Positions 35,985 through 45,842 of a stretch of 64,000 bases of DNA are shown here, in pieces. A program made the translations under genes and the position numbers. Under the pieces are notes generated by a model. The model ran no database searches and was not told the DNA's origin. It worked only from the letters and a program-made list of their open reading frames with translations. This DNA is from Anisodus tanguticus (taxonomy: Eukaryota; Streptophyta; Magnoliopsida; Solanales; Solanaceae). The number at the start of each line of letters is the position of its first letter. The stretch's first letter is position 1. The DNA lies in assembly GCA_034509755.1 (NCBI GenBank), contig CM067544.1, positions 8,039,501 to 8,103,500 on the forward strand, written 5' to 3'.

Positions 35985-36523
35985 TGATAACGACCACACC
36001 ATTGTTACTTCAAGACCCTTCACGAGGAGTCAAACAAAGGAACTTCAAGATCTCGGAAGACACTTGATTATGATAGATACCTTGAAGAACCCTTTGGGAC
36101 ACCTACCAAATATTAATATCACATAATGAAAGTGAGATCAAGATTTGAAGGATGGAGTCATCTTGGATGTCATATAATATATTTAGGCCTATTTAAATTG
36201 TATTTTTGAACATTTGATGTAATATTTAGCCCTAGTATAAATACTTCATTACATAGCTTATTTAGACTAGATTATGTTTGATGAATATTTGTTAGTTTAA
36301 ATGTCTATCTCTTTGTTGCCTTTGAACTTTGCCCTAGGATTTGCAAGAGATAACATTCATTTAGAGGGTTCTATTGGTTTATATGCTTTTATTGAAGGTA
36401 TTAGAGTTAACTAGGATTCTAATCCTAATTGTTGCTAATATTTCTTTAATATTTGTGTCTAGCTTTTAATTTTACTTGCTTCCTAATTTTCAATTCTTGC
36501 ACTTTTTAATTTGATTGTTATCA
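35985..36523 (+). repeat. 3' LTR of element F (539 bp)
   Basis: It follows the purine tract AAGAAGGGGAGGA and runs TGATAACGACC...TTGTTATCA. Its first bases also encode part of the terminal pol frame ('DDNDHTIVTSRP'), an overlap seen in plant gypsy elements. The left LTR keeps only about 17 bp of matching sequence. Confidence 0.8.
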
Positions 36524-36592
36524 GGGTCGCCTCGTGAAAAGCTGGCTCGGGTCGAGAAGCGTAGGACAAGGTTAAACAGAGGAGAAAGATAA

Positions 36593-36771
36593 AAGGGCAG
36601 CCCGGTGCACTAAGCTCCTGCTATGCGCGGGGTCCGGGGAAGGGCCGAATCACAAGGGTCTATTGTACCCAGCCTTACTTTGCATTTCTGCAAGAGACTG
36701 TTAACACGGCTTGAACCCGTGACTCCAGGTCACATGACATCAACTTTTTCAGTTACTCCAAGCTCCTCTTA
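36593..36771 (+). mobile_element. Au-type SINE inserted in the PSK pseudogene
   Basis: It contains 'GCAGCCCGGTGCACTAAGCT', 'CGCGGGGTCCGGGGAAGGG', 'CACAAGGGTCTATTGTACCC' and the B-box-like 'GGCTTGAACCCGTGAC', the diagnostic body of the plant Au SINE. It is flanked by a 19-bp duplication with two mismatches (36574-36592 and 36772-36790, 'AAACAGAGGAGAAAGATAA' and its variant). It lies antisense to the PSK gene, inside the signal-peptide coding region. Confidence 0.92.
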
Positions 36772-36904
36772 AAACAGATGAGAAGGATAATGAAGAAAAA
36801 TTGTTACTGGCTTTAGACATGGTCAATTGGTTGTTCTGCTAGATGCTTCGAATACTATTAGGAAGATATGTTACTGGTGAAGGCATGTGTTATGTGGTGG
36901 GATG

Positions 36905-36912
36905 TATTTATA
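36905..36912 (-). promoter_or_regulatory. TATA box of the PSK pseudogene
   Basis: TATAAATA on the minus strand, about 85-92 bp upstream of the ATG. The same position relative to the gene is conserved in the intact paralogue, which supports it. Confidence 0.6.
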
Positions 36913-37486
36913 CTGCGAAATAGAGGGTCAATCTCAAAGAATTGAGTGTGAACTAGGATGAGTTAATGGGCTACTTTTAATATATTTGGGTAATGGACAA
37001 TCAGGAAATTAATGATAATTGTTTATCTCAATGTGGACTAGGATTTATAAATATGTAATAAGTCTTTCAGCAATAAATCGTATAAGAACAAGGGATCTTC
37101 AAAGGGGTATTAATTAATGGCGACCACATGAATTTAATGAAAGAAAAGTTTACAGGTACATGACGCCATTGTTGAATGGGTTAGTTACGTTCCTATTGCA
37201 AGTAGTATTCACCCTTTTTCAACCAAAAAGGAAATATTTAACAAAATTCCGTTAAGACTTGTTTTGTGCTGAGCCTAATTAAAGGGAAAATAAAACGGTA
37301 CGTCCCATTGGTCTAAGCTGCAAATTTTGATGATCATTTTCAGAGACAAGCACAATTTTTCACTAATAGAATTCAAAATATAGAGTAAATATTTAAAAAA
37401 ATCAAGAGAAATTTAATATATGTATATAATACGTGTATAGATACATAAAAAAATTTTTGGTATATATCTACACATTGTAAGTTTCT

Positions 37487-37936
37487 ATCAAGGAGTGTCA
37501 ATTAATGACTCCCCTTAGCCAAGGTAGCTCTGCTAGTACTGATTATTATTCTCTTCGTTTCATAAAGTGTGTTTTTAGCTTATACACACTTCTTAAAAAA
37601 TTGCTCACTCTTAGAATATCAAGGGGTGTCAATTAATGACTCCTCTTAGACAAGGTAGCTCTGCTAGTACTAATTATTACTCTCTCACTTCCATAATAAG
37701 TGATGTTTTTAGCTTATGCACACTCCTTAAGAAATTGATCACTCTTAGAAAATTATTTGTTTTTACTAACTTATCCTTAATTAATGTTTAGAAAAAAAAT
37801 ACTTAATAATTTTGATAATATAAATAAGGATAATTTTTAGAAAATAAGATCAATTTCTTATTGAAATCTCAAAACATCACTTATTTTGAAATAAAATAAA
37901 AAGCTTAAAACACCACTTATGGAACGGAGGGAGTAT
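37487..37936. mobile_element. MITE with a 131-bp tandem duplication at one end
   Basis: The right end 'CCACTTATGGAACGGAGGGAGTA' is inverted relative to the left 'TACTCTCTCACTTCCATAA' followed by 'GTGATGTTTTTAGCTT', a Stowaway-like terminus. The left flank plus end is duplicated: 37487-37617 and 37618-37752 share 'ATCAAGG.GTGTCAATTAATG', 'GGTAGCTCTGCTAGTACT' and 'TCACTCTTAGAA'. Confidence 0.7.
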
Positions 37937-38353
37937 TATCGGGCAAAAGCCTTTTTCAGTTTTTCCTTTTCCCGACTTCTAGAGATTGAAGGAATATGAA
38001 AGAATACTAGAACATTTAAGGAGCATCAATCTCAAATAAACTAAGGAATCAAAATTCCAAAAATGAGATGCAAGTTTGAGTATTCGATTTACACATGGTC
38101 AAGCATTTTCTGATACGGGGGCGTTCTGTGTTTCTTCTGGCCTAGTGTTTTTTATCATTTTCCACATGAGTAAAACACGTAATGGTCCACATTCTAGAAT
38201 AAAGGAGAAATTAAAATTTAAACCCTAGCTAGTCTTCTTGTTATAGTACTATTATTTTGGTGTTATCGTCGTGGTCTTATGGATGAAATTAGTTGTCTGG
38301 AGGAAAGCGAAATATGGGGACATGTACATGCTTCTAAAACTTGCTAGAGCCTT

Positions 38354-38575
38354 CGTCTAAAAAAATTGACCTAATTTAACTTGACACAAAATTTAAAAAA
38401 TAAAGAAAGATTTTTAAAATGTATGGTTCAAAATAAATCTTAGATATTTGTGTGGTTATAAATGATCTCATAAAGTTAAATTATTTCTAAACATAAAAAA
38501 AAATCAATCTTTTTTAGATAAATTAATAAGAAAAGTAGACCAATTTTTTTAGGACGGAGTGAGTATAACATATGG
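38354..38575. mobile_element. Stowaway-like MITE
   Basis: An AT-rich segment ends 'TTTTTAGGACGGAGTGAGTA', the inverted form of a CTCCCTCCGTCC-like terminus, with a degraded partner near 38354 ('CGTCTAAAAAAATTGACC'). It is noncoding. Confidence 0.5.
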
Positions 38576-38989
38576 ATCAGAAAACTCTAACTGGGTGGCA
38601 GATTATATAAGCCGCTTCGGTTGAAGAATTTTAGTACAGGTTGACATTTTTTATTTTCATACATATATATTGTGATTAGTTCAACTTTCTTATGTGCCGC
38701 TTATTAGTTATCACGACATCATGAACATGTAGGAGGACCCCCAATTGAAATATTAGTACAAGAGTTGTAGTGCAGGGATAATTTGATATCCTTGTTAAAA
38801 TATTAATTAATAGAAGAAAAAAAGCTGTCTCCGAATAAAACAAAATATATAACTTTTACGTCGTCATTCTTATTGGTACTTGCTTGAATTCATGATCATA
38901 TATTAATCACTATATAAGTTACCTTAAATATACATTTATCATAATTACAAAATATACGACGAATATTCTGAGAATATTCGCTAATACTC

Positions 38990-40500
38990 CCCCTCAGACG
39001 GAGCGGGAGGAGGCCGAATGCTAAGGCCGGATCGAAAGTCGGTGAAGAGTCATCGCGGTAGTCCCTTTGTGAAAATATCTGCATACTGATACGAGGAAGG
39101 CACGTGTAAAATTTTGACCTGACCACGAGCAACCTTCTCTCGCACAAAGTGGATATCCATCTCAATATGCTTAGTTCGCTGATGTTGGACCGGATTATGA
39201 GACATATAGATAGCAGAGATATGTTGTCACAATAAACTATAGACGCCTTGCGTAATGGACACCGGAGCTCCAAAAGAAGATTTCGGAGCCAACGTATCTC
39301 GGCCGACGACATTAGCAACTCCGCGATATTCTCGCTTCAAAGACTCGAACGGACAACGTGGCCTCGCCGCTTGGCGGACCATGAGATAAGATTATCCCCA
39401 AGAAATACACAAGACCCGGAGGTGGAGCGACGTGTGTCGGGCATCCACCCAATCTGCATCCGTGTAGGCTAGCAATTTGGTCGGGGCGCAGGGCATAGAT
39501 GTAAGCCAAAGTCAAGTGTGCCCTTAACATATCCGATAATACGTTTGAGGGCGGCAAAATGGGACTCTCGGGATCGTGTATGAACAGCACACCCGCTGAA
39601 CGGCATATGCAATATCGTGCCTAGTGAATGTAAGATACCGAAGAGCACCTGCTAGACTCCGATATAGAGTGGGATCAGAAACTGGCGCACCGTCATTGGC
39701 ACTAAGCTTGGATTTTGAGTCCACCGGAGTTGGCATAATTTTACAATTTGCCATCTTGGCCCTGTACACTATCTCTTCGCATACTTTCGCCGACACAGAA
39801 CATATTGGCGCGATCTAGTCACCGATATACCCAAAAAATAACTTAGCTTCCCCAGTCGGTCCATAGCAAATTCGCTTTTGAGTAGAGCAATGATTTCATT
39901 CTTCAACCCGTCGATGAGGCAAGAAGAACAATATCGTCGACATATAATAGCAAATATGCGGTCGCTACCTAGGTGAAAAGTGAAGAGAGAGGTATCACAC
40001 CTGCTACATACAAAACCAATTTGCAGAAGATACCCGGCGAACCGATCATACCAAGCGCGGGGGGCCTGTTTCAATCCATACAATGACTTCCCGAGACGAC
40101 ACACAAACCGTGGAGTCGCCGGATGAACAAAACCAGGAGGTCGACGCATGTACACATACGCCTCTTTCAAATCCCCATGAAGAAACGCATTTTTGACATC
40201 AAGTGATGAATCGGCCAATGCAAGCCCATAGCAATACCGAGAACAAACCGAATAGTGGCTTTGCGGTTTAACAACCGGATCGAATGTCTCACCACAATCA
40301 ATACCCTCCCCGCCGATTAGTGCCATTTGCAACTAGTCTTGCCTTATACCTCTCTAAGTCACCATTGTCTCGAACTTGTGACGAAATAGCCACATACACC
40401 GGATAACATTCACACCAAATGGTCTAGGTACCAAATCCCAAGTGTTCTCTCAAGCTTGGTTAAAGCGTTAAACTCTTTGCACATGGCCGCATTCCAATTG
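38990..40500 (-). pseudogene. Element E reverse transcriptase / RNase H remnant
   Basis: 39769-40332 encodes RT blocks 'DVKNAFLHGDLKEAYVYM' and 'GKSLYGLKQAPRAWYDRF'. The catalytic YVDD codons are present in the DNA near 39930 but in another frame after a small deletion. 39524-39796 encodes the RT end, 39312-39590 part of RNase H, and 38896-39318 the terminal 'AEIRWLRNLLLELRCPL' segment. Several apparent frameshifts fall where the related C sequence has CAG or CTG. Confidence 0.8.
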
Positions 40501-43300
40501 AGGTCCGCTTAGCTAGTTTTGGATTCTTTGGAATGGGTGATAAGGTTTGTGTGGAGAGATTGAAGTGAACCTTGGGTTTGAAGATCCCGTGTTGTGCGCG
40601 AGTCTCCATGCGGTGAGGGGGCCGCAGGTGGGAGGTCGGGACGGTAGGCGGGCACTGGCCGCGGGACTAGGTGGCAAGCGAGAGTTGCTTTGCGTGCGGG
40701 AGACTCGACAGGGTGTTGGATTTGCCGGACCGGAGGCGATGTTGGTGGTGCATTAGACTCAACATGGTGCGCATGGGTGGTGTGGGAGCCGGATCGGGTG
40801 GTAGCATTGCTTGGGAGGGTCGATGACACCGCTTGGAGCGACAGTGGCGTCGGAACAATGAGTTGTCGCTGGTACAGATTTTGGATGACCGGAGACAAAC
40901 TCGGTTCATCGAGAAAGATGTAATCGGTGGTCCGAAATTTCCGGAGATTTGAAAAAGGAAAGATTGTCTCGTTAAAGGTAACGTGACGGGAGACGATGAT
41001 TTTGCGAGTAGCAATGTCATAGCACAAGTAGCCCCGATGATTAGGAGATAGACCAAGGAAGACACATGGAAGAGTGCGAGGGCAAGTTTGTGGGGTGCGA
41101 TGGAGGCTATGTTGGGGTAGCATAAGCATCCAAAAATACGTAGGTGATCATATGATGGCTGCCTACGGTATAAGATTTTTGTAGGGGTTTTGTTTTGGAG
41201 TGTACTAGTTGGTAAAATATTTAGAAGGGATTCTACCATTTTGACAATAGATAGACCCAAAAAGGCGGTGGTAGGCGTGGCATGAAATGAAGTGTGCGGA
41301 CCATGTTATTGATGGTACGTATAATTCTTTCACCTTTCCGTTTTGGGAAGAAGTATAGGGACAAGAAAAACGGAAAACCATGCCTTGTTTAGAACAGAAA
41401 TTGTGAAATGCCGAGTTATTAAATTCACGTCCATTATCACATTGGCATGATTTAATAGGTTTTTCAAATTGTGTCTTAATGAATTTTTGAAACTCGAGGA
41501 ATTTTGCGAAAACTTCGTATTTGAATTTCAAAGGATAAATCCGACAAAATGTGAAAAATCATCCAAGAATACTAGATAGAATTTATGACCCAAAGAGCTA
41601 GCAATCGGAGATGTCCATAAATCGCATGAACAATATCAAAAGGAGAAAAAGTAACACTGTTTGATGACATAAAGGGAAGACGAGTATGTTTGCCTAGTGG
41701 ACAAGAATAACAGTGTTGGGCAATTTTCCCATTATTACATTGAATACGCTTAGAAGTCCTAAGAAAAGTAAAAACTGGGTCTCCGGGGTGTCCGAGTCGG
41801 TTGTGCCAAGTTGAGGGAGAGATCGCCGCAAGGGATAGAGGTGCTTGCGGTCTGAAAGCGGAAGATTGAGTGAATGGGTAGAGGTCTCCCACACTATTGC
41901 AGCGTGTAAGAATTTTCCCCGTATTGAGTTCCTTCACAGAAAAACCAAAAGGGTCAAATTCGACAGACACAGAATTATTGCTAGTGAATTTTCTAACAGA
42001 GATTAAGTTTTTAATGATGTTAGGTGTGTATAGGACGTGGTTTAGGGAGAAAGGTGGATGTGGATGTTTGGTGTGTGTGTTACCGTAACCTTCAATTGGA
42101 ATGCGATTACCATTGCCGACAGTAATAAATTGAGGACACTTTAACCGACGTAGTTGAGATAGGTTACCCGACGACCGGGTGAGGTGAGATGTGGCTCCGT
42201 GTCCATGTACCAATTGTCGTCGGGCGTTGAAGGTTCACGGTGGTGTATGCCTCGGCCCAAATCGGTCGGGGCAGGGGGCCAAGGCCGGGCCGCCGCTGCG
42301 CCGTCTTCTTCGGACTGCAACGGGCCGCTGCAGCTGCGATTCTTTGCTGCCGGACCGCAATCGTGGGCTGCTCGCCGCCGGCCGGCCGTGGGCTCGCTTC
42401 GGTGGCCGGGCGGGCCCAACAGCCGGTCGACCAAGGCCGCTGGCCGGCCCCCGCAGTCGGGTACGGGCATGCAAAGCGAGGCGAGGCCGCCGCTGGTTGG
42501 GCCTCTCGCTGCGGTTTGGACCACCGCCGCCGCTTCGTCCCGTGGTGGGCGTTGTCCGATCCACCGGTTGCGTTGGCCCTTTCCGCGGCCCTTGCCTTTG
42601 TTGTTGCGACCTCTCGCCGCCACGACCTCCGCCGCTCTTGCTTCTTCTTTCTGGAACTGCCGGTTGCTGTTGGCCGCGGGTGTTGCCATCCCGTCAACGG
42701 CTAACGCCTTTTGATTATGTTCCTCTTGTTTAGCACGTCTAGTTTCTTCCAACAATAGTTGTGAACGTGCCTTGTTGAAACTTGGGAGAGGGTCGGCTTG
42801 TTGAATCATTGTTGCGAGTGTGTCATATTCACCTTTCGGTAAACCCGCAACAAGTTGAAGCACCATCTTGGTTTCGAAACAGAGTCCCGACGTTGGATAG
42901 TTGATCGGTTATGAGTTTCGCTTGCTTACAATATTCGGACATGTTGTTAAAATTCTCGAGGCGGGTATTGTTGAATTGCTCTTCCAAATACACAAATTTC
43001 CCCGAGTATTTTTATTGTCCCGAAAGATTTCTTCTAGCCGACCCAAAGTTCACGTGCCGTAGCACCTTTTTCATGATAGTGCATAACGGATCTTTGGAGA
43101 TGGTGCCGTAGATCCATTGTTTGACGATGGCGTCAAGACGACGCCGATTGAGTCCGTAACATCGGTGGGACGAGAACGCATTCGTCAATGTGATCGAGCA
43201 CGTTGTATGCACATGCATGAATGTAGAATAGTTCCATCCACATGGAATATTGATAGTCTTCTTGGTCAAGAATTATAGGGATAAAATTCTTGATGTTGTT
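40500..43300 (-). pseudogene. Element E gag-protease-integrase remnant
   Basis: 43012-43269 encodes Gag with 'RLDAIVKQWIYGTISKD', matching element C. 42141-42866 encodes the Gag C-terminus, Ala/Arg/Gly-rich, followed by a protease start 'NWYMDT'. 41572-42213 is open for 213 codons with the post-protease region and the integrase zinc motif 'WHNRLGHPGDPV...CYSCPLGKH'. 41205-41531 holds 'CQCDNGREFNN' and 'CPYTSSQNGK' of the core. 40509-41129 covers the integrase end and a Pro/Ser-rich linker. The stretch 42240-42700 is unusually GC-rich. Confidence 0.8.
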
Positions 43301-43534
43301 AACGGCGAATGCCGATGAAAAGAAGTTACCGAACGTTGAGAGGGGTTTTCAAGTGTGCCGAGTGGATAAAACGGAATTTGTGGGGGAAGACATGGTTGCC
43401 GCCCGTCGAGGGAAGGGAATTTTCTGGTTTGGCCGAAATATGGACGAAGAAACCAGAAATTTTTTTTTTTTTTTTTTTTTCGTGAAAGCAGAAAAAAATC
43501 TGATTTCGGCCGGGAATGAGGATTTAGGTTTTAG

Positions 43535-43753
43535 GCTCTTGATACCATGAAAGATGGAATAATTTCCCTTGGGAATTTCTTTCATTATTCACAATATATA
43601 TAGATGTACAAGGTTGATTCCTAATATGGTACGAATCCTAACTTACCTTACAAAGGTTGATTCCTAATACAATTAGAATCCTAAGTTACCTTAAATATAC
43701 ATTTATCATAATTACAAAATATACGACGAATATTCTGAGAATATTCGCTAATA
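43535..43753 (-). repeat. 5' LTR (206 bp) and primer site of element E
   Basis: The LTR starts TATTAGCGAATATTC at 43753 (minus) and ends CATCTTTCA at 43548. TGGTATCAAGAGC follows at 43547-43535. A 22-T run at 43460-43481 lies in the leader. A near copy of the LTR's first 72 bp ends the element at 38915-38986. Confidence 0.85.
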
Positions 43754-44506
43754 ATATATTTATCACTATATTAGGATTTAACCAAAAATATAGTACAAGT
43801 CCAACGCTCTCCTTTTATTAATTCAACTACCGGTCTTCTCTTTGTCTCCTGTGGCCGCAAATGCTGCGCTAACGTGGAGTAATGCAATGAGTTTGATTAA
43901 TTTAATACAGGCATCCGGTAATGATAAATTTTACGTAAAGGACATATATTATAACTTGGTGCTCTTTTTTTCTTGCATTAGTAGTAAAAAATAACCGCAG
44001 AACTAAGGAAACTATTCTTTTTAATTTATTTAAAAAAGAATGGTTCCATTTTCAAATAAAAAATAATTTAATTTAAACTTTCTACTTTATCTTTAGTGAG
44101 AACCTTTAAATATTATATTTGCATATTAACATAAGTTTTAAAAGACTTTCTTTATTTCTTATATTTCGTATTTAATAAAAAAAGTTCACATAAAATAAAG
44201 AGTATGTTACCTGCCATATGTGTATCAAATTATCATATTGCAACGACCAGTGAACAAGGTAGTTGTTAAAACCATAGGTCATACACATAAGTTTAGTAAG
44301 TAATCAGCTTGCATACACCAGGAACTTTATATGGGATTAACGTACAGGGAAAATCAACGAGAAACACGCCGAAAGCAATATAATATATGTGATAACTCAC
44401 TCGTCCTATCACTGCCTTTGTTAAACGCATAGGCAATAATTAAATGGAAAACTTAGTCAATTAATCATTGTAAAACAAACTTTTTCGTCCTTGGGAACAC
44501 TTTCTT
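43754..44506. other. 3' flank of the intact PSK gene
   Basis: 43786-43915 matches 59979-60092, and 44310-44506 matches the 3' flank of the PSK pseudogene (33800-33990), for example 'ACAGGGAAAATCAACGAGAAA' against a close variant. This supports segmental duplication. 44000-44210 looks like a degraded MITE ('TATTCTTTTTAATTTATT...AAAATAAAGAGTA'). No gene is seen. Confidence 0.55.
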
Positions 44507-44952
44507 TCAGGGGTTCTGATTTTGGGTATAAATATAGTCAAGGTGAGCCGCCAAAGTCCTCCTTTCTAAACATTCTTCTTCCTTGACTCCTTTGCAACTC
44601 TCTTCCTTTCCAACTTGTTTTGATTCAACAACATCCTGAGACAAAAAAAACATTTATGAGCATAATATGTTTAAAATTTTAACTAACGTGAGGTAAAAAC
44701 AGTAGTTTATACATAACACTATTGAAACTAAATGATTTGAAGTCAGTTTTCTTTAAAAAAATTAAAATTTTAGATGAGTCAATCACACAATTCAACGACC
44801 AGACTAATCTAGTCTAGTACTTGTTTGAGTACCTGGTGTTGAATCTTGTTGAGAGTAACCTCATGAAAAATTGGCTGAGGGCGAGCAGCATAGGACAGGG
44901 CAAAACAGAGGAGAAGGATGATGAAGAAAAAGCTTGAAGATGCTTTAGACAT
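44507..44952 (-). CDS. PSK: Phytosulfokine (PSK) precursor
   Basis: Two exons: 44833-44952 (ATG at 44950-44952, 40 codons, ends CAG|GTACTC) and 44507-44635 (after CTCAG|G, 42 codons plus TGA), with a 197-bp intron. The 82-residue product starts 'MSKASSSFFFIILLLCFALS', a clear signal peptide, cut probably after 'SYA' before 'ARP'. The mature pro-region is charged, with the two Cys of the family ('ESCKG' and 'EECLER'), and ends 'HLDYIYTQNQNP'. DYIYTQ is the hallmark: Tyr sulfation and proteolysis release the pentapeptide hormone, known to promote cell proliferation and modulate immunity through PSK receptor kinases. Length, Cys pair and intron position fit the family. It has a broken tandem paralogue at 33991-36820. 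No defects are visible, so it is likely functional. Confidence 0.95.
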
Positions 44953-45056
44953 GATTGGTTGTTTGGTTAGATGCTTAATTAGAGTACTCTTAAGGAAGAT
45001 GCAGGGGAATATATGTTCTCTTTAGTTGTATGGACTGTGTGTTGTGTGGTGGCTTC

Positions 45057-45064
45057 AATTTATA
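45057..45064 (-). promoter_or_regulatory. TATA box of the PSK gene
   Basis: TATAAATT on the minus strand, about 105-112 bp upstream of the ATG. The flanking sequence is conserved with the paralogue's TATA region (36905-36912). Confidence 0.6.
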
Positions 45065-45595
45065 ATGAAATGGAGAGAATGACAATCCCAAAGTTCGGGT
45101 GTGAACTTGGGTGAGTGGAAGGGCGACTTTTAATAAATGTCGATGTCAGGGAAATGAGGAAATTTTATCCTAAGTGGACTAGAATGTATGTAAAAACAAA
45201 GTTTAACAGAAATAAACAAATAATGACACATATATAAGGCTGACCACAGGATATTAATGAAAGAGAGATTTTACAGGTGGATAATCCCTTTGTAAACATT
45301 CTTTCACACTATGAATAAATTTTAATATGTGATAGTAGGTAAGTCACCATTTTATCAGATTACTATAATTTCATTAATATTAAGAGATTTACATATAATC
45401 ACCTAATAAAAGGCTGATTGTATAAATATCTTTTATATCATCAATATAGAACTTAAACTCTTGTTAGTAGCAGTGTTTCCATTGCAAGTAGCACTTTTAT
45501 TTCTGATAATTAAAAATGGCATTGACTAGCTGACTGTTTATGCTCAGCAAAATTGGGCTATGACACCTTTTGGTTGGGACCTGTTAAAAGCAAAC

Positions 45596-45842
45596 TGTTA
45601 TTTTTATTTATATTATCTTTTTCTTTTTTTTGTGACGAAGGAACCCGCAGCCGCTACTCTCTCGAGTGCGCACAGGGTAAACTCCGGATTGACGCAATAG
45701 CCTGCAAACCACGTCAGCCGATTAACCACACTTGACAAGCCATGTGTGACAGACTCAACCAAAAAGATTTATGCAGGGGATCGAACTCGTGACCTTGCGA
45801 TCCCACGCTCTACTGCTACACCAACTTGGCTACCCTTGCGGG
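45596..45842 (-). mobile_element. tRNA-derived SINE (minus strand)
   Basis: On the minus strand an A-box TAGCCAAGTTGG (45832-45821) and a B-box GAGTTCGATCC (45788-45778), spaced as in tRNA-derived SINEs, are followed by about 150 bp of body and an A-rich tail (revcomp of 45596-45635). A weak duplication may exist ('TATATTAT.ATC' on both sides). The body includes 'GAGTGCGCACAGGG' in plus sense. Sequence family not named. Confidence 0.7.

Larger units (their letters stand above)
34330..36523 (+). mobile_element. Ty3/gypsy element F, internally deleted, inserted in PSK exon 1
   Basis: It is bounded by TGATAACG...GTTATCA (7-bp inverted ends) and flanked by perfect GGGTC duplications (34325-34329 and 36524-36528). 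The left LTR is reduced to its first bases. Internal sequence at 34440-34765 encodes a gypsy integrase zinc region with 'HSEGMMGHFGISKT' and 'CDLCIECKQ'. 35625-35890 encodes the integrase C-terminus with 'PGDWISIHFRKERFP'. 35940-36100 encodes the end with 'SRPFTRSQTKELQDL'. Most of gag-pol is gone. It holds a nested copia LTR fragment (34767-35617). Confidence 0.9.
33991..36820 (-). pseudogene. Phytosulfokine (PSK) precursor pseudogene, broken by a SINE and a gypsy element
   Basis: PSK precursors are small secreted proteins processed to the sulfated pentapeptide YIYTQ, which signals through a receptor kinase at the cell surface. Exon 2 (33991-34116, minus) is open and ends 'HLDYIYTQNQNP', so the hormone sequence is intact, although one of the two conserved Cys seen in the paralogue at 44.5 kb is Gly. 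Exon 1 starts at ATG 36818-36820 but has a one-base loss in the signal-peptide region, an Au SINE at 36593-36771, gypsy element F at 34330-36523, and a CAG-to-TAG change in the last codon before the donor at 34301. The intron is 34117-34301. No functional secreted precursor can be made. A TATA box remains at 36905-36912. Confidence 0.9.
36821..38914. other. 5' flank of the PSK pseudogene with MITEs
   Basis: 36821-37260 aligns with the 5' flank of the intact PSK gene (44953-45300): shared '...GTGTGAACT...GAGT...', 'ATTAATGAAAGA' and others. 37487-37936 and 38354-38575 are MITEs. 37970-38340 and 38640-38760 align loosely with 58820-59460. No other gene is seen. Confidence 0.6.
38915..43753 (-). 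mobile_element. Ty1/copia element E (minus strand, 4.8 kb, truncated 3' LTR)
   Basis: On the minus strand: LTR 43753-43548, primer site TGGTATCAAGAGCC (43547-43534), gag, protease, integrase, RT, RNase H, purine tract CTGAGGGGGAG (about 38997-38987), then only the first 72 bp of the 3' LTR (38986-38915). It is closely related to element C in coding content and in the 'TATTAGC' LTR start. Flanks share a 17-bp direct repeat with one mismatch (38898-38914 and 43754-43770). Frames are broken throughout, partly at CAG/CTG positions. Confidence 0.88.

Noticed and set aside
36700..36745. tRNA-like 'CTTGAACCCGTGAC' as a tRNA gene
   Set aside because: It is part of the Au SINE.
42184..42733. Several overlapping 150-180-codon open frames on the plus strand
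   Set aside because: They lie antisense to element E gag in a very GC-rich stretch with few stops in any frame; composition explains them.
45640..45842. A tRNA gene on the minus strand
   Set aside because: A- and B-box motifs are present but the sequence does not close an acceptor stem and continues into a SINE body with an A-rich tail.
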